A stretch of 64,000 bases of DNA from Thiohalocapsa sp. ML1 (lineage in GTDB: Bacteria > Pseudomonadota > Gammaproteobacteria > Chromatiales > Chromatiaceae). Below are positions 17,059 to 25,781 of this stretch, in pieces. Where the stretch lies: the NCBI RefSeq assembly GCF_001469165.1, contig NZ_JABX01000031.1, positions 1-64,000 on the forward strand. The letters run 5' to 3'. The notes beneath the pieces were generated by a model. That model had not been told where the DNA came from. It saw nothing but the letters and a program-made list of their open reading frames with translations, and searched no databases. A program made the position numbers and the translations under genes. Position 1 is the stretch's first letter, and each line of letters opens with the position of its first letter.

Positions 17059-17150
17059 GGCGACGATGCCTGCGGGTTGGCGGCGCTTGGGGTTGGCAGC
17101 GATTGCGCGTTGGATTCAGTGCTGTTGGAGCGGCTACTACTGCTGCTGCA

Positions 17151-17381
17151 TCAACTGGCGCTGCAAGGCCGTCTCAAGTCGGTATTCGGGCTCGGATGCG
17201 GCCGATGGAACATCCTGCGCTCCCCGAACAGCTTAACGCCGACGCGACAGCCTTGGCGCTCGCTCACCTCGGCACCCAGCTCGCGAGAGCGCTTCGATCT
17301 CGCGCAAGGGTATATGGTGCCGGAAGTCGGCCGGGCAAAGATGGCTGCAAGTGTCTTGCGCTGCTTGGCTCGCAGGATTCG
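17151..17381 (-). pseudogene. hicA: decayed HicA toxin gene
   Basis: The minus strand between two genes encodes pieces of a HicA mRNA interferase in different frames: AKQRKTLAAIFARPTSGTI (about 17370-17316), then REIEAL, then RELGAEVSERQGCRVGVKLF and ERRMFHRPHPSPNTD up to about 17175. In HicA these are one continuous sequence. At least two frame changes (near 17310 and 17288) are needed, and the part after NTD is replaced by an unrelated short end closing at 17151. No HicB antitoxin is found in the remaining 90 bases before the AAA gene. No start codon is apparent. Recognised from the family pattern, not from a search. Confidence 0.65.
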
Positions 17382-17396
17382 GCCGGCGTCAACGCT

Positions 17397-17969
17397 TCAT
17401 CCAAGGTGCCCAAGAATCAGCCCCAACCGCTCGGCGACGGCCTCTGCCAGGTCTTCCCGCGGCGGCGCGGGCACGATGACGGGGGCGTAGCCGAGGCGAC
17501 GATAGGCGCGGAGGATGGCGTCGCCGATGGCGCGGGCGCCGTGGTCGTCCTCGAACCGCAGGCCGTCGGCGGCGAGCGGCAGGCCTTGCAGGTAGAACAC
17601 CTGGCGGTAGCGCAGTCGCGCGGCGCGGAGGATCAGATCGTCGGTGGCGAGCTTGAGCTGCTCGAAGTAGGCAATGCTGTCCGGCAGCGCGCGGTCGAGG
17701 AAGAGCGCGTCGGTCGGCGCCAAGGCCTGCTCGACCGCACGCTGTCGCGCGGCGATGCCGTGCTGGATGCGGGCCTGAAGCGTGGGGCTCGCGGCGATGT
17801 CGGCGGGCGCGTGGCCGAGCTCCGCGATGTGGGCGCGGGCGGACTCGGGCACCACGCGATGCCCGCGGTCGGCCAGGGCGTCGAGCACCGTCGTCTTGCC
17901 GGCGGACGGCGGCCCGGTGATGACGGACCAGGCGGTGCTGATCGGCACCGTCTCGGGCGAGTCGGGCAT
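17397..17969 (-). CDS. P-loop kinase-like ATPase (AAA_28 type), third gene of the NAD operon
   Basis: A 190-residue P-loop protein with Walker A GPPSAGKTT at residues 19-27, VVPESARAHI after it, LFLDRALPDSIAYFE (Walker-B-like Asp-Arg), and RYRQVFYLQGLPLAADGLRFED. This layout is that of AAA_28 proteins, the class that includes the ribosylnicotinamide kinase domain of NadR. It starts 12 bases after the nadA stop and belongs to the operon nrtR-nadA-this gene, which strengthens a role in NAD precursor salvage such as phosphorylation of a nucleoside. That function is inference; many AAA_28 proteins are uncharacterised. Confidence 0.75.
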   Translation of the reverse strand: MPDSPETVPISTAWSVITGPPSAGKTTVLDALADRGHRVVPESARAHIAELGHAPADIAASPTLQARIQHGIAARQRAVEQALAPTDALFLDRALPDSIAYFEQLKLATDDLILRAARLRYRQVFYLQGLPLAADGLRFEDDHGARAIGDAILRAYRRLGYAPVIVPAPPREDLAEAVAERLGLILGHLG

Positions 17970-17981
17970 CGCCGGCGCAGG

Positions 17982-19079
17982 TCAGTCGCTGTCCCGCCGG
18001 GCGCCGATGCCGCGCTCGCGCGCGAAGTCCAGCATGCGCTGGATGGGCACGACGGCGCGGCGGCGGATGTCCTCGTCGATCCGGACCTCCTGGTCGTGCG
18101 TGCGCAGCACCTGCTCCAGATTGACCAGCGCGTTCATCGCCATCCACGGGCAGTGGGCGCAGCTCTCGCAGGTGGCGCCCTCGCCGGCGGTGGGGGCGGC
18201 GATGAGCCTTTTGTCCGGTGCGAGCTGGTGCATTTTCCAGAAGATGCCCGCGTCGGTGGCGACGATGAACTCCTGGTTCGGCATCTCCAGCACGGCCTTG
18301 ATGAGCTGGGTGGTGGAGCCGACCACGTCGGCCTGGTCCACGACCTCGTCCGGCGATTCCGGGTGCACCAGCACGGCCGCGTCCGGATGCAGCCGGCGCA
18401 CGCGGTCGAGCGCAAAGCCCTTGAACTCCTCGTGCACGACGCAGGCGCCGTCCCAGAGCAGCATGTCCGCCCCGGTCATGCGCTGCACATAGCGGCCCAA
18501 GTGCTTGTCCGGTGCCCAGATGATTCTCTCGCCGCGCTCGTGCAGGTGCGCCACGATGGGCAGCGCAATGCTGGAGGTGACCACCCAGTCCGAGCGCGCC
18601 TTGACCTCGGCGCTGGTGTTGGCGTAGACGACGACGGTGTGCTCCGGGTGGGCGTCGCAGAAGGCGCTGAAGGCGTCCGCCGGGCAGCCTTCGTCGAGCG
18701 AGCAGGTGGCCGCGAGCGTCGGCATCAGCACGCGCTTCTCGGGGTTCAGGATCTTTGCCGTCTCGCCCATGAAGCGCACGCCGCAGACTACCAGCGTCTC
18801 GGCGTCGGACTCGGCGCCGAAGCGGGCCATCTCCAGCGAGTCGGCGACGTAGCCGCCGGTCTCCTCGGCTAGCGCTTGGAGGTCGCCGTCCACATAGTAG
18901 TGCGCGACAAGCACGGCATTCTGCTCGGCGAGCAGGGTCTTGATGCGGTTTGTCAGCGCCGTCTTCTCGGCCTCGCCCAAGGTCGGCCATTGCGGGTGCT
19001 GCGGCACCTGCATGCGGTCCTTCATGGGCACGTCCGACGGCGTGCCCGTGGCCGGTGCCTCTGGTGCTGCGGTGGTCAT
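17982..19079 (-). CDS. nadA: quinolinate synthase A
   Basis: A 365-residue NadA. The three conserved segments carrying iron-sulfur cluster cysteines are visible: [15 protein letters not shown] (Cys99), [10 protein letters not shown] (about Cys213) and [13 protein letters not shown] near the C-terminus, together with [16 protein letters not shown] and [12 protein letters not shown]. It condenses iminoaspartate with dihydroxyacetone phosphate to quinolinate, the second step of de novo NAD synthesis. nadB and nadC are not in the window. It follows an NrtR-like regulator by 39 bases on the same strand and is therefore likely controlled by it. Confidence 0.95.
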   Translation of the reverse strand: MTTAAPEAPATGTPSDVPMKDRMQVPQHPQWPTLGEAEKTALTNRIKTLLAEQNAVLVAHYYVDGDLQALAEETGGYVADSLEMARFGAESDAETLVVCGVRFMGETAKILNPEKRVLMPTLAATCSLDEGCPADAFSAFCDAHPEHTVVVYANTSAEVKARSDWVVTSSIALPIVAHLHERGERIIWAPDKHLGRYVQRMTGADMLLWDGACVVHEEFKGFALDRVRRLHPDAAVLVHPESPDEVVDQADVVGSTTQLIKAVLEMPNQEFIVATDAGIFWKMHQLAPDKRLIAAPTAGEGATCESCAHCPWMAMNALVNLEQVLRTHDQEVRIDEDIRRRAVVPIQRMLDFARERGIGARRDSD

Positions 19080-19118
19080 GATCGTCTCCGTGGGCGGCGT
19101 TGCCGCTCGTGTCTGGGG

Positions 19119-19799
19119 CTACTTTAGATAGGTGACGCGCTCGCGGTCGGTCAGCCGGTAGAGCCGGGCGGGGCGATGGTTGCCGCGCCGTTGAAGCTCG
19201 CCGGTGGCCTCGATCTGCTCCAGCGCCAGTGCCCACCTATAGAAGTTGCGCTTGTCGATTTCCGCATCAACCAGGGTCTCGTAGACCCGTTGCAGCTCCC
19301 CGAGCGTGAAGGTCTCGGGCAGGAACTGGAACGCGATGGTGGAATAGTCGAGCTTGCCGACCAGCCGCCGGTGCGCCTTGGCGATGATGTCAGCATGGTC
19401 GAAGGCGAGCGGCGGCAGGGCGTCGAGCCGGAACCAGGCGGCGTCGGCGGCGTCGTCGCCGGCCTGCACCGCAACCGTCGCCGCCGGTGCCATTGCGAGG
19501 TAGGCCACGCTGATGATGCGCTCGCGCGGGTCGCGCCCCGGGGTGCCGAAGGTGTAGAGCTGCTCCAGGTAGACGCCGACGACGCCGGTCTCTTCGGCCA
19601 GCTCGCGGGCGGCGCAGGCGTCCAGGTCCTCGTCGATGTCCACGAAACCGCCCGGCAGCGCCCAGGCGCCCGCAAACGGCGGGTTCCGGCGGCGGATCAG
19701 GAGCAGTTGCAAGGCATCGTCGCGGATCGTGAACACGGCGATGTCCGTGGTCACCGCGGGATGCGGATAGCGGTAGCAGTATGGCTTGTCGGCGGCCAT
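19119..19799 (-). CDS. nrtR: NrtR-like Nudix regulator of NAD metabolism
   Basis: A 226-residue protein with an N-terminal Nudix domain and a C-terminal winged helix. The Nudix box GGFVDIDEDLDACAARELAEETGV matches the catalytic pattern GX5EX7REUXEEXGU, unlike many NrtR regulators in which it is degenerate, so hydrolase activity on ADP-ribose is possible. The C-terminal part (STIAFQFLPETFTLGELQRVYE, then NFYRWALALEQ and RPARLYRL) is the NrtR-type DNA-binding domain. NrtR represses NAD synthesis genes and releases DNA on binding ADP-ribose. Here it heads the operon with nadA, and a perfect palindrome lies in its promoter. Confidence 0.88.
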   Translation of the reverse strand: MAADKPYCYRYPHPAVTTDIAVFTIRDDALQLLLIRRRNPPFAGAWALPGGFVDIDEDLDACAARELAEETGVVGVYLEQLYTFGTPGRDPRERIISVAYLAMAPAATVAVQAGDDAADAAWFRLDALPPLAFDHADIIAKAHRRLVGKLDYSTIAFQFLPETFTLGELQRVYETLVDAEIDKRNFYRWALALEQIEATGELQRRGNHRPARLYRLTDRERVTYLK

Positions 19800-19832
19800 G
19801 GGCGGAACGCTCGATGATGTGCGTTATCCGGC

Positions 19833-19861
19833 AACATAGTGTAGTAGCTACACTTCGGCAA
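19833..19861 (-). promoter_or_regulatory. candidate NrtR operator inside the nrtR-nadA promoter
   Basis: On the minus strand TTGCCG (19861-19856) and TATGTT (19838-19833) are separated by exactly 17 bases, a good sigma70-type promoter. A perfect inverted repeat AGTGTAG-TAG-CTACACT occupies 19838-19854, filling the spacer, so a bound dimer would block RNA polymerase. Transcription would start about 27 bases before the nrtR ATG at 19799. Autoregulation by NrtR is inferred from position. Confidence 0.7.
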
Positions 19862-19873
19862 GGGGTGCAGGCA

Positions 19874-19918
19874 GGGCCGAGGGCCGAGGGGACCGCCTCG
19901 GCCCTCGGCCCTCGGCCC
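19874..19918. repeat. heptamer hairpin GGGCCGA / TCGGCCC
   Basis: Two GGGCCGA units (19874-19887) face three complementary CTCGGCC units (19897-19918), forming a GC-only stem of about 18 bp with a short loop. It sits between the divergent nrtR and nagZ promoters, and the nagZ TATAAT begins 9 bases after it. Confidence 0.9.
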
Positions 19919-19926
19919 GTGGAGCC

Positions 19927-19932
19927 TATAAT
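19927..19932 (+). promoter_or_regulatory. TATAAT -10 element for nagZ
   Basis: A perfect TATAAT 40 bases before the nagZ ATG. The -35 position (about 19904-19909) falls inside the heptamer hairpin and shows no TTGACA resemblance. Confidence 0.45.
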
Positions 19933-19971
19933 CCCCGGCACACCGGACAGCCCGGCCGCGGGGCCGACGCC

Positions 19972-21102
19972 ATGCATGCAAACCACCTCGCCGGGGGGAT
20001 GTTCATCCTCGGCTTCGACGGAACCGCCGTGGACGCGGGCCTGCGGGAGACCGTCCGGCGCTGGCGGCCCGCGGGCTTCATCCTGTTTCGGCGCAACATC
20101 GGCACGCCGCTGCAATTGGCCCGGCTGTGTGCCGATCTGCACGGGCTCTATCCCTCCGATGACCCGCCGCTGATCAGCGTGGATCAGGAGGGCGGGCGTG
20201 TGGCACGGCTGCGTGCCCCCTTCACGGAGCTGCCGTCGGCGCGGGTGCTCGGGGCGCTGTACGCGCGCACCGGCTCGCTGGCGCTGGCGGCGCGGGCCGC
20301 CGCCGTGACGGCGGCGGAGCTCACGGCCGTCGGCATCAATTTCAACTATGCGCCGGTGCTGGACGTGGACAGCAACCCGGCGAACCCGATCATCGGCGAC
20401 CGCGCCTACGGCGGCACGCCGGAGCTGGTCTCTGCGGTGGCGCGGGCGGTCATCGACGGCTATCAGCGCCACGGGCTCATGGCCTGCGGCAAGCACTTCC
20501 CGGGTCACGGCGACACCGCGACGGACTCTCACCTGGATCTGCCGGTGGTGCCGCGCGACCGCGAGTCGCTGGAGGACATCGAGCTGCCGCCCTTTCGCGA
20601 TGCGGTGGCCGCGGGCGTCGCGGCGCTGATGACGGCCCATGTGCTCTATCCCGCGCTCGACCCGGACTGGCCCGCGACCCTGTCCGGCGCGATCTTGACG
20701 GACCTGCTGCGCGACGAGCTCGGCTACGACGGCCTGATCGTTACGGACAACATGGAGATGCGCGGTGTCTGGGGCCGCTGGCCCGCCGCGGAGCTGACGC
20801 GACGTGCCGTGAATGCGGGCTGCGACCTCTTCATCGGCGGCGGCGGCGGGCTCGACGGCCGCCATCCGCAGACCGAGATCCAGCTCGAGCTGCTGACGAC
20901 CCTGGCCGGGCAAATCGCCGCGGGCGAGGTCGGCAGCGCCAGGCTGGCGGCCTCCGCCGCGCGTCTGCGTGCCGCCAAGCAGCAGTGTATGCTCCGATCC
21001 TATGCGGCACCGGATGCAGAGACCCTGGCGCAGCGGATCAACGCGCCTGCGCATCAGGCCCTCGTCGCGGAGCTCGCCGCGGCGCAGCAGGCCGCCGGCT
21101 GA
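19972..21102 (+). CDS. nagZ: beta-N-acetylhexosaminidase (GH3)
   Basis: A 376-residue NagZ. VDQEGGRVARL at the substrate pocket, GINFNYAPVLDVDSN, the defining loop KHFPGHGDTATDSHLDLP carrying the catalytic His/Asp, and the nucleophile Asp in GLIVTDNMEM are all present. It has no signal peptide, so it is the cytoplasmic enzyme removing GlcNAc from anhydromuropeptides in cell wall recycling. About 35 residues at the C-terminus (RLRAAKQQCMLRSYAAPDAE) extend past the core of the shorter E. coli enzyme. ATG 19972 is preceded by a good -10 box but only a weak ribosome binding site. Confidence 0.93.
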   Translation: MHANHLAGGMFILGFDGTAVDAGLRETVRRWRPAGFILFRRNIGTPLQLARLCADLHGLYPSDDPPLISVDQEGGRVARLRAPFTELPSARVLGALYARTGSLALAARAAAVTAAELTAVGINFNYAPVLDVDSNPANPIIGDRAYGGTPELVSAVARAVIDGYQRHGLMACGKHFPGHGDTATDSHLDLPVVPRDRESLEDIELPPFRDAVAAGVAALMTAHVLYPALDPDWPATLSGAILTDLLRDELGYDGLIVTDNMEMRGVWGRWPAAELTRRAVNAGCDLFIGGGGGLDGRHPQTEIQLELLTTLAGQIAAGEVGSARLAASAARLRAAKQQCMLRSYAAPDAETLAQRINAPAHQALVAELAAAQQAAG

Positions 21103-21110
21103 CCCTCGCA

Positions 21111-21129
21111 CCGGCGGCTCCGCCGCCGG
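21111..21129 (+). terminator. GC hairpin after nagZ
   Basis: CCGGCGGC and GCCGCCGG are perfectly complementary around a 3-base loop, 8 bases after the nagZ stop. There is no T-run, so intrinsic termination is only possible, not proven. Confidence 0.4.
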
Positions 21130-21281
21130 CCGACGCTTGCGCTGGGAGCTGGTCGGATCGTTCCCGTGCATCGCAATCGGGTGCAGGCGATGACGGCAAC
21201 GACCGCCTGCGAGCACCATGATGCAGTCGACTTTGTGCGGTAACGGACTGAGCCCAGTTCCACTTCCGGGAGGTACGCGGC

Positions 21282-22259
21282 ATGGCGGAGAGCGAGGCGA
21301 CAGCGGACGCTGAGACCGACGCGCCTGCGCGGGCGCGGGTTCTGGTCGTCGACGACATGCCGGAGAACATCGAGGTGCTCGCGGCGGCGCTGCAGGCGAC
21401 CTGCGAGGTGTTCTTCGCCACCTCGGGCGAAGAGGCGATCCGCATCGCGGTGACCCAGCGGGTGGAGCTGATCCTGCTCGATATCATGATGCCGGAGGTG
21501 GACGGCTACGAGGTCTGTCGGCTGCTCAAGCTCGATCCCGCGCTGGCAGAGATCCCGGTGATCTTCGTCACCGCCAAGACCGGCGTCGAAGACGAGTCCA
21601 AGGGCTTCGCGGTCGGCGCCGTGGACTACATCACCAAGCCCATTACGCCGCTCCTGGTGCAGGCGCGGGTGCGCACGCATTCGGAGCTCAGGGCCGCGCG
21701 CGAGCGGCTCAAGTCCATGGCCGCCGTGGATGTGCTGACCGGCATCCCGAACCGTCCGGCGTTTGACGAGGTGCTGGCGCGCGAGCTCCAGCGCACCCGC
21801 GTGGATGCGGCGCCGCTGACCCTGATGCTGCTGGGTCTGGATGACTTCCGCGCCTTCAACGACAGCGTAGGTTATCGCGCCGGGGATCGGTGCCTGCAGC
21901 AACTGGCGCGGCTGCTGCGGCGCCGCTCCGCGCGCGCGCTCGACTTCGGCGCGCGCTACGCGGCGGCGGTTTTTGGGCTGGTGTGCCCGGATACGGACCG
22001 GCCACAAGCCGAGGACCTCGCGCGCGATCTGCTTAACCGGGTGGCGGGGCTCGCGCCTGTCTTCGGCGACGGTCCGTCGCGCCTTCCGCTCACGGCGAGC
22101 ATCTCCGGCATCACCCTGGAGGGTGCCGCGGCGGCCCCTGGCGCCGCGCCGCCGAGCGCCGAGCGCCTCGCCGAGGAGGCGGAGCGGCTGCTCGCCAAGG
22201 CGCAGCGAGCGGGGCACAACCAGCTTTGGATCTCGTCTTGGTCGGATTTGCTCGCCTGA
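21282..22259 (+). CDS. response regulator with degenerate GGDEF domain
   Basis: A 325-residue PleD-like protein. The receiver domain (about 18-135) is complete: acidic pair in LVVDDMPEN, phospho-acceptor Asp67 in LLDIMMPEVDGYE, and Lys119 in YITKP. The following domain has the GGDEF-family opening DVLTGIPNRPAFDEVLA, but the catalytic loop reads RYAAAVF where GGDEF is expected and the metal/substrate region is changed (LDDFRAFNDSVGYRAGD). It cannot be an ordinary diguanylate cyclase; a binding or dimerisation role is more likely. It lies 27 bases upstream of the hybrid kinase at 22287 and is probably its partner. Confidence 0.88.
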   Translation: MAESEATADAETDAPARARVLVVDDMPENIEVLAAALQATCEVFFATSGEEAIRIAVTQRVELILLDIMMPEVDGYEVCRLLKLDPALAEIPVIFVTAKTGVEDESKGFAVGAVDYITKPITPLLVQARVRTHSELRAARERLKSMAAVDVLTGIPNRPAFDEVLARELQRTRVDAAPLTLMLLGLDDFRAFNDSVGYRAGDRCLQQLARLLRRRSARALDFGARYAAAVFGLVCPDTDRPQAEDLARDLLNRVAGLAPVFGDGPSRLPLTASISGITLEGAAAAPGAAPPSAERLAEEAERLLAKAQRAGHNQLWISSWSDLLA

Positions 22260-22286
22260 GCGAGGAGCGCCAGGGCGTCGCCGGCC

Positions 22287-25200
22287 ATGGCACCGATGCG
22301 CCGTTCTGCCGCCGCGCCTGAGCGCACTGGCGGGCATCCGCCGGGCGCCTGCCGTGCCGCCGATGCTGGCGTGGCGGCGGCGCCGCGGGCACTGCTGCTG
22401 CTGCTTGCGCTGTGGCTGGTGCTCGCCGCCGGCGCCGCGGCGGCTGAGCCCGTCCCGGACCTGGTGCTCGTGGCGGAAGAGGACCGCTATGGCGCCACGG
22501 ATCATCTGGGCCTGCTCGTCGACCCGAGCGGTGCGCTCTGCATCGACGACATCCTTGCGGACGACTTCGCCGGCGAGCTCCGTCCCCTCGGCCAGCGCGG
22601 GGTGAACCTTGGCTTCGAGCCCACGCCGATCTGGGTGCGGCTGGTCATCGACAACCTGCTGTCCGAAGGCGGGCTCTACTATCTGCAGGTAAACCATCCG
22701 CTGCTCGATTCGGTGACGGTGCACATCCTGGAGCCGAACGGCGTGCGCATCCACGAGACAGGCGACCGCACCCGCTTCGACACGCGTCTGGTGGAGGCGC
22801 GCAAGTTCATCTTCCCGCTGGATATCAGCCCCGGCGAGCCGATCACAGTCTATCTGCGCATCGCCACCGCCGGCTCCATGAACCTGTCCATGGAGGTGCT
22901 CGCCGAGCGGGCGCTGTTTCACCAGCTCACCGTGGAGTACAGCCTGCTCGCGATCTATTACGGCGCGCTGGCGATGCTCATCGTCTACAATTTGTATCAC
23001 TTCTGGCGGCTGCGTGACCGCAACGCGCTGTATTACGTCTTCTTTATCAGCGCCTATGCGCTGTTTCAATTGGCATTGAACGGCATTTCCTTTCAGTTCT
23101 TCTGGCCGCATGCCCCCTGGTGGGGCAACGTCAATCTGCCGTTCTTTCTCTGCGTGGCCTATTTTTTCGGGGTGCTCTTTACCCGCTCCATCCTCGACAC
23201 CGCCGCGCAGACGCCGCGCTTGCATCAGGTACTAGGATGGCTGCGCTGGCTTGGCGTGGCGGGCATGCTGCTGGCGCTGTTCGCCCCCTACGACTGGGCC
23301 ATCCGCTTCTCGGTAGGCCTCACCTTCACGTTGATCGTGTTCATCGTCGCAGGCGTCACCGCGAGTGTGCGTGGTTATCGCCCGGCGCACTATTACACGG
23401 CCGCTTGGGGCGTCTCCTTGGTCATGATGATAATCTTCGGCATGACCAGCTTCGGGCTGTTGCCGGTGACCTTCTTCACCACCTGGGCGACGCAGTTCGG
23501 CTCCGCCTGGGATGCCATCATCCTCGCCTTCGCCATTTCCGACCGCTTCTATCTGCTGCAGGAGGAAAAGCGCGACGTGCACGCGCGCTATTCCGCGGAG
23601 CTGGAGCGCTCCAATCGCAAGCTCAACACCCTCAATGAGGAGCTGGAGTCGCGGGTCGCGGCGGGCTTGGCGGAGCTGCGTGCGTCCAACGAGCAACTGC
23701 GTGCCGAGGCGGTGGTTCGCCGCCGGGCGGAGCTCAAGGCGGAGGCGGCCAATCGCGCCAAGTCGGAGTTCCTGGCCAACATGAGCCACGAGATCGGCAC
23801 GCCCATGAACGCGGTGATCGGCTTTCTGCATCTGTTGGCGGCGACGCCGCTGGCCCGCCGCCAGCGGGACTATCTGCGCAAGATCGAGGGTGCGGCCCGG
23901 GTCCTGCTTGATCTGATCAACGACATCCTCGATTTGTCCAAGGTGGAGAGCGGCCGGCTGGAGCTGCAACGCGAGGCGTTTCGGGTGGACCGGGTCGTGG
24001 AATCGGCGCTTGAGCTGGTCAGCGTGGCGGCTGGCAACAAGGGCCTGGCGCTGGATTTGGAGCATGCAGAAGCGATCGGTTGCGTCGCGGTGGGCGATCC
24101 CGCCCGCCTGCGGCAGGTGCTCGCCAACCTGTTGACCAACGCGGTGAAGTTTACGGAGCGAGGTCGTGTGGTGCTGAGCGCCCGTTGCGAGCCTGGCCCG
24201 GACGAGCAGGTGCGGATCAGCCTGGCCGTGGCCGACACGGGCATCGGCATCAGCCGCGAGCAGATCCAGCGGCTGTTTCAGCCCTTTACGCAGGCCGATG
24301 CCTCCATCACGCGGCGTTTCGGCGGCACGGGACTCGGGCTCGCCATCAGCCGCAAGCTTGCGCAGCAGATGGGGGGCGACATCGGCGTTGAGAGTACGCC
24401 GGGGCAGGGGAGCCGCTTCAGCCTGCGGTTGAGCTTGCCGCCGGCGAGCGCGGCGGACCTTGCGGCCCTGCGTGCGCGGGAGGACGGCGGCGAAGCCGAG
24501 CCCGCGCCGGCGGCGGCGCTCTTGGGCATGCGTGTGTTGGTGGCGGAGGATCAGAGGCTGAACCAGGAGTTGATGGCGGCGCTGCTCGAACAGGTCGGTG
24601 CCGAGGCGGTGCTGGCGGTGGACGGCCGGGCGGCGCTGGCGCAACTGCGTGCGGCGCCGCCCGGTAGCTTCGACGCGGTGCTCATGGACCTGCAGATGCC
24701 GGAGATGGACGGCTACGAGGCCACGCGGCGCATCCGCACCGAGCTCGGCCTTAGCGGGCTGCCGATCATCGCCATGTCCGCGCACGCGATGGCGGAGGAG
24801 CAGGCCAAGAGCCTAGCCGCGGGCATGGACGAGCACCTGGTCAAGCCGGTGGACGCAAGGGCGCTCTACCGGGTCCTGGCGCGCTGGCGCCGGGGCGACC
24901 CGCGTGCGGCCGTGGCGGCGTGCGCCGAGTGCGCCGAGTGCGCCGATGCGGCCGCGAGCGATGACGATCAGACGCTGCGTCGGCGGTTACGGCGGCGGTT
25001 CGCCGGCGGCGCCGAGGCGGAGCTGGACGCCCTGCGGGCCGCGCTCGCGATCGATGACGCCGCCGCGGCGATGCAGCAGGCGCATGCCATCGCGGGCGTT
25101 GCGCTGAATCTGGGGTTCGACGCGGTGGGCTATGCCGCGCGCGATCTGGAGCTGGCCCTTGGTGCCGCCGGGGCGCCGCCGGGCGAGGGGTTGCAACGGC

Positions 25201-25577
25201 AGATGGATGCGCTGCGGCGGGCGCTTGACCTCGCGCTGGCCGAGACCGATGCGCTTGCGGAGGACGATGGCACGACGCACCCACCTTGGCCCGCGCCCGT
25301 CGGCAGTTGGACGCCCACCGCAGTCGTAAGCAAGCGGTTCGACGATGATCCGCAGTGGCGTCGGCGCTGCGACGAGCTCGCCGAGCTCTTGGCCTGCAAT
25401 AACCTCCGCGCCCGCGAGGCCTATGACGCGCTGCGCACGGACCTGGGCGCGCACCCGACGGCAGCGGCGCTGCTGCAGGCGCTGACACCGGTGGGCCGGC
25501 ACGTCGAGCGGCTGGAGTTCGCCGCCGCCGGCGCGGCCCTGGCGGCAGCCCGCGCGCGCCTCGCGGCCGGCTCGTGA
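22287..25577 (+). CDS. 7TMR-DISM hybrid sensor histidine kinase
   Basis: A 1096-residue membrane kinase: signal/anchor at 35-53, an extracellular 7TMR-DISMED2-type domain (about 58-210), seven membrane helices (about 215-420), a coiled coil (425-490), HisKA with His501, HATPase (about 600-715; TGIGIS, TGLGLA at 681-686), a receiver with Asp801 in [13 protein letters not shown], and a C-terminal four-helix part with [14 protein letters not shown] resembling an Hpt domain. Two oddities: the H-box reads SHEIGTPMN with Gly instead of the nearly invariant Arg, and the Hpt-like motif has HAIAG instead of HxLKG, losing the conserved Lys. A short AECAECA duplication marks the linker near residue 880. 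DISM sensors bind carbohydrates or other small molecules; the ligand is unknown. Confidence 0.9.
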   Translation: MAPMRRSAAAPERTGGHPPGACRAADAGVAAAPRALLLLLALWLVLAAGAAAAEPVPDLVLVAEEDRYGATDHLGLLVDPSGALCIDDILADDFAGELRPLGQRGVNLGFEPTPIWVRLVIDNLLSEGGLYYLQVNHPLLDSVTVHILEPNGVRIHETGDRTRFDTRLVEARKFIFPLDISPGEPITVYLRIATAGSMNLSMEVLAERALFHQLTVEYSLLAIYYGALAMLIVYNLYHFWRLRDRNALYYVFFISAYALFQLALNGISFQFFWPHAPWWGNVNLPFFLCVAYFFGVLFTRSILDTAAQTPRLHQVLGWLRWLGVAGMLLALFAPYDWAIRFSVGLTFTLIVFIVAGVTASVRGYRPAHYYTAAWGVSLVMMIIFGMTSFGLLPVTFFTTWATQFGSAWDAIILAFAISDRFYLLQEEKRDVHARYSAELERSNRKLNTLNEELESRVAAGLAELRASNEQLRAEAVVRRRAELKAEAANRAKSEFLANMSHEIGTPMNAVIGFLHLLAATPLARRQRDYLRKIEGAARVLLDLINDILDLSKVESGRLELQREAFRVDRVVESALELVSVAAGNKGLALDLEHAEAIGCVAVGDPARLRQVLANLLTNAVKFTERGRVVLSARCEPGPDEQVRISLAVADTGIGISREQIQRLFQPFTQADASITRRFGGTGLGLAISRKLAQQMGGDIGVESTPGQGSRFSLRLSLPPASAADLAALRAREDGGEAEPAPAAALLGMRVLVAEDQRLNQELMAALLEQVGAEAVLAVDGRAALAQLRAAPPGSFDAVLMDLQMPEMDGYEATRRIRTELGLSGLPIIAMSAHAMAEEQAKSLAAGMDEHLVKPVDARALYRVLARWRRGDPRAAVAACAECAECADAAASDDDQTLRRRLRRRFAGGAEAELDALRAALAIDDAAAAMQQAHAIAGVALNLGFDAVGYAARDLELALGAAGAPPGEGLQRQMDALRRALDLALAETDALAEDDGTTHPPWPAPVGSWTPTAVVSKRFDDDPQWRRRCDELAELLACNNLRAREAYDALRTDLGAHPTAAALLQALTPVGRHVERLEFAAAGAALAAARARLAAGS

Positions 25578-25657
25578 AGCCTTGGCGCGTGGGTTGCGCG
25601 CGAAGGCCGAGGGACGAGGTAGCCCAAGTTTTGAACGGGGCGTTGGGGCGCTAAAGT

Positions 25658-25752
25658 GCGTCGAAATCGAAATCGGGATCGGTCGCCACTCGGTTCGATT
25701 TCGATCTCGATACCGATTTCGATAGCGATGAGCACGGCTCGTCGGTCTGATG
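25658..25752 (-). repeat. composite repeat with hexamer arms and conserved 18-base core
   Basis: Hexamers CGAAAT/CGGGAT (25661-25680) and complementary TTCGAT-type units (25693-25730) flank the core at 25676-25693, the same 18 bases (opposite strand) as at 48879-48896. The head, read on the minus strand as CATCAGACCGACGAG at 25752-25738, matches the heads at 48797 and 58852. The element starts shortly after the stop of the ROK gene on the same strand. Confidence 0.85.
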
Positions 25753-25760
25753 CGCCGCCG

Positions 25761-25781
25761 CCCTAGCCCCTAGCCCCTAGC
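25761..25781. repeat. heptamer array CCCTAGC x3
   Basis: Three perfect 7-base units, the reverse complement of the GGGGCTA array at 43759-43800. The stop codon of the ROK gene (25777-25779) is the TAG inside this array. Confidence 0.9.

Noticed and set aside
17103-18872. Long plus-strand frame (589 codons) antisense to nadA and the kinase
   Set aside because: It is the shadow of two well-supported genes in GC-rich DNA; its translation is Val/Gly/Arg/His-rich with no domain.
25658-25752. Hexamer hairpin as an ordinary intrinsic terminator of the ROK gene
   Set aside because: No T-run, and the same core occurs at other loci including one at a gene 5' side (48797), so a simple terminator does not explain it.
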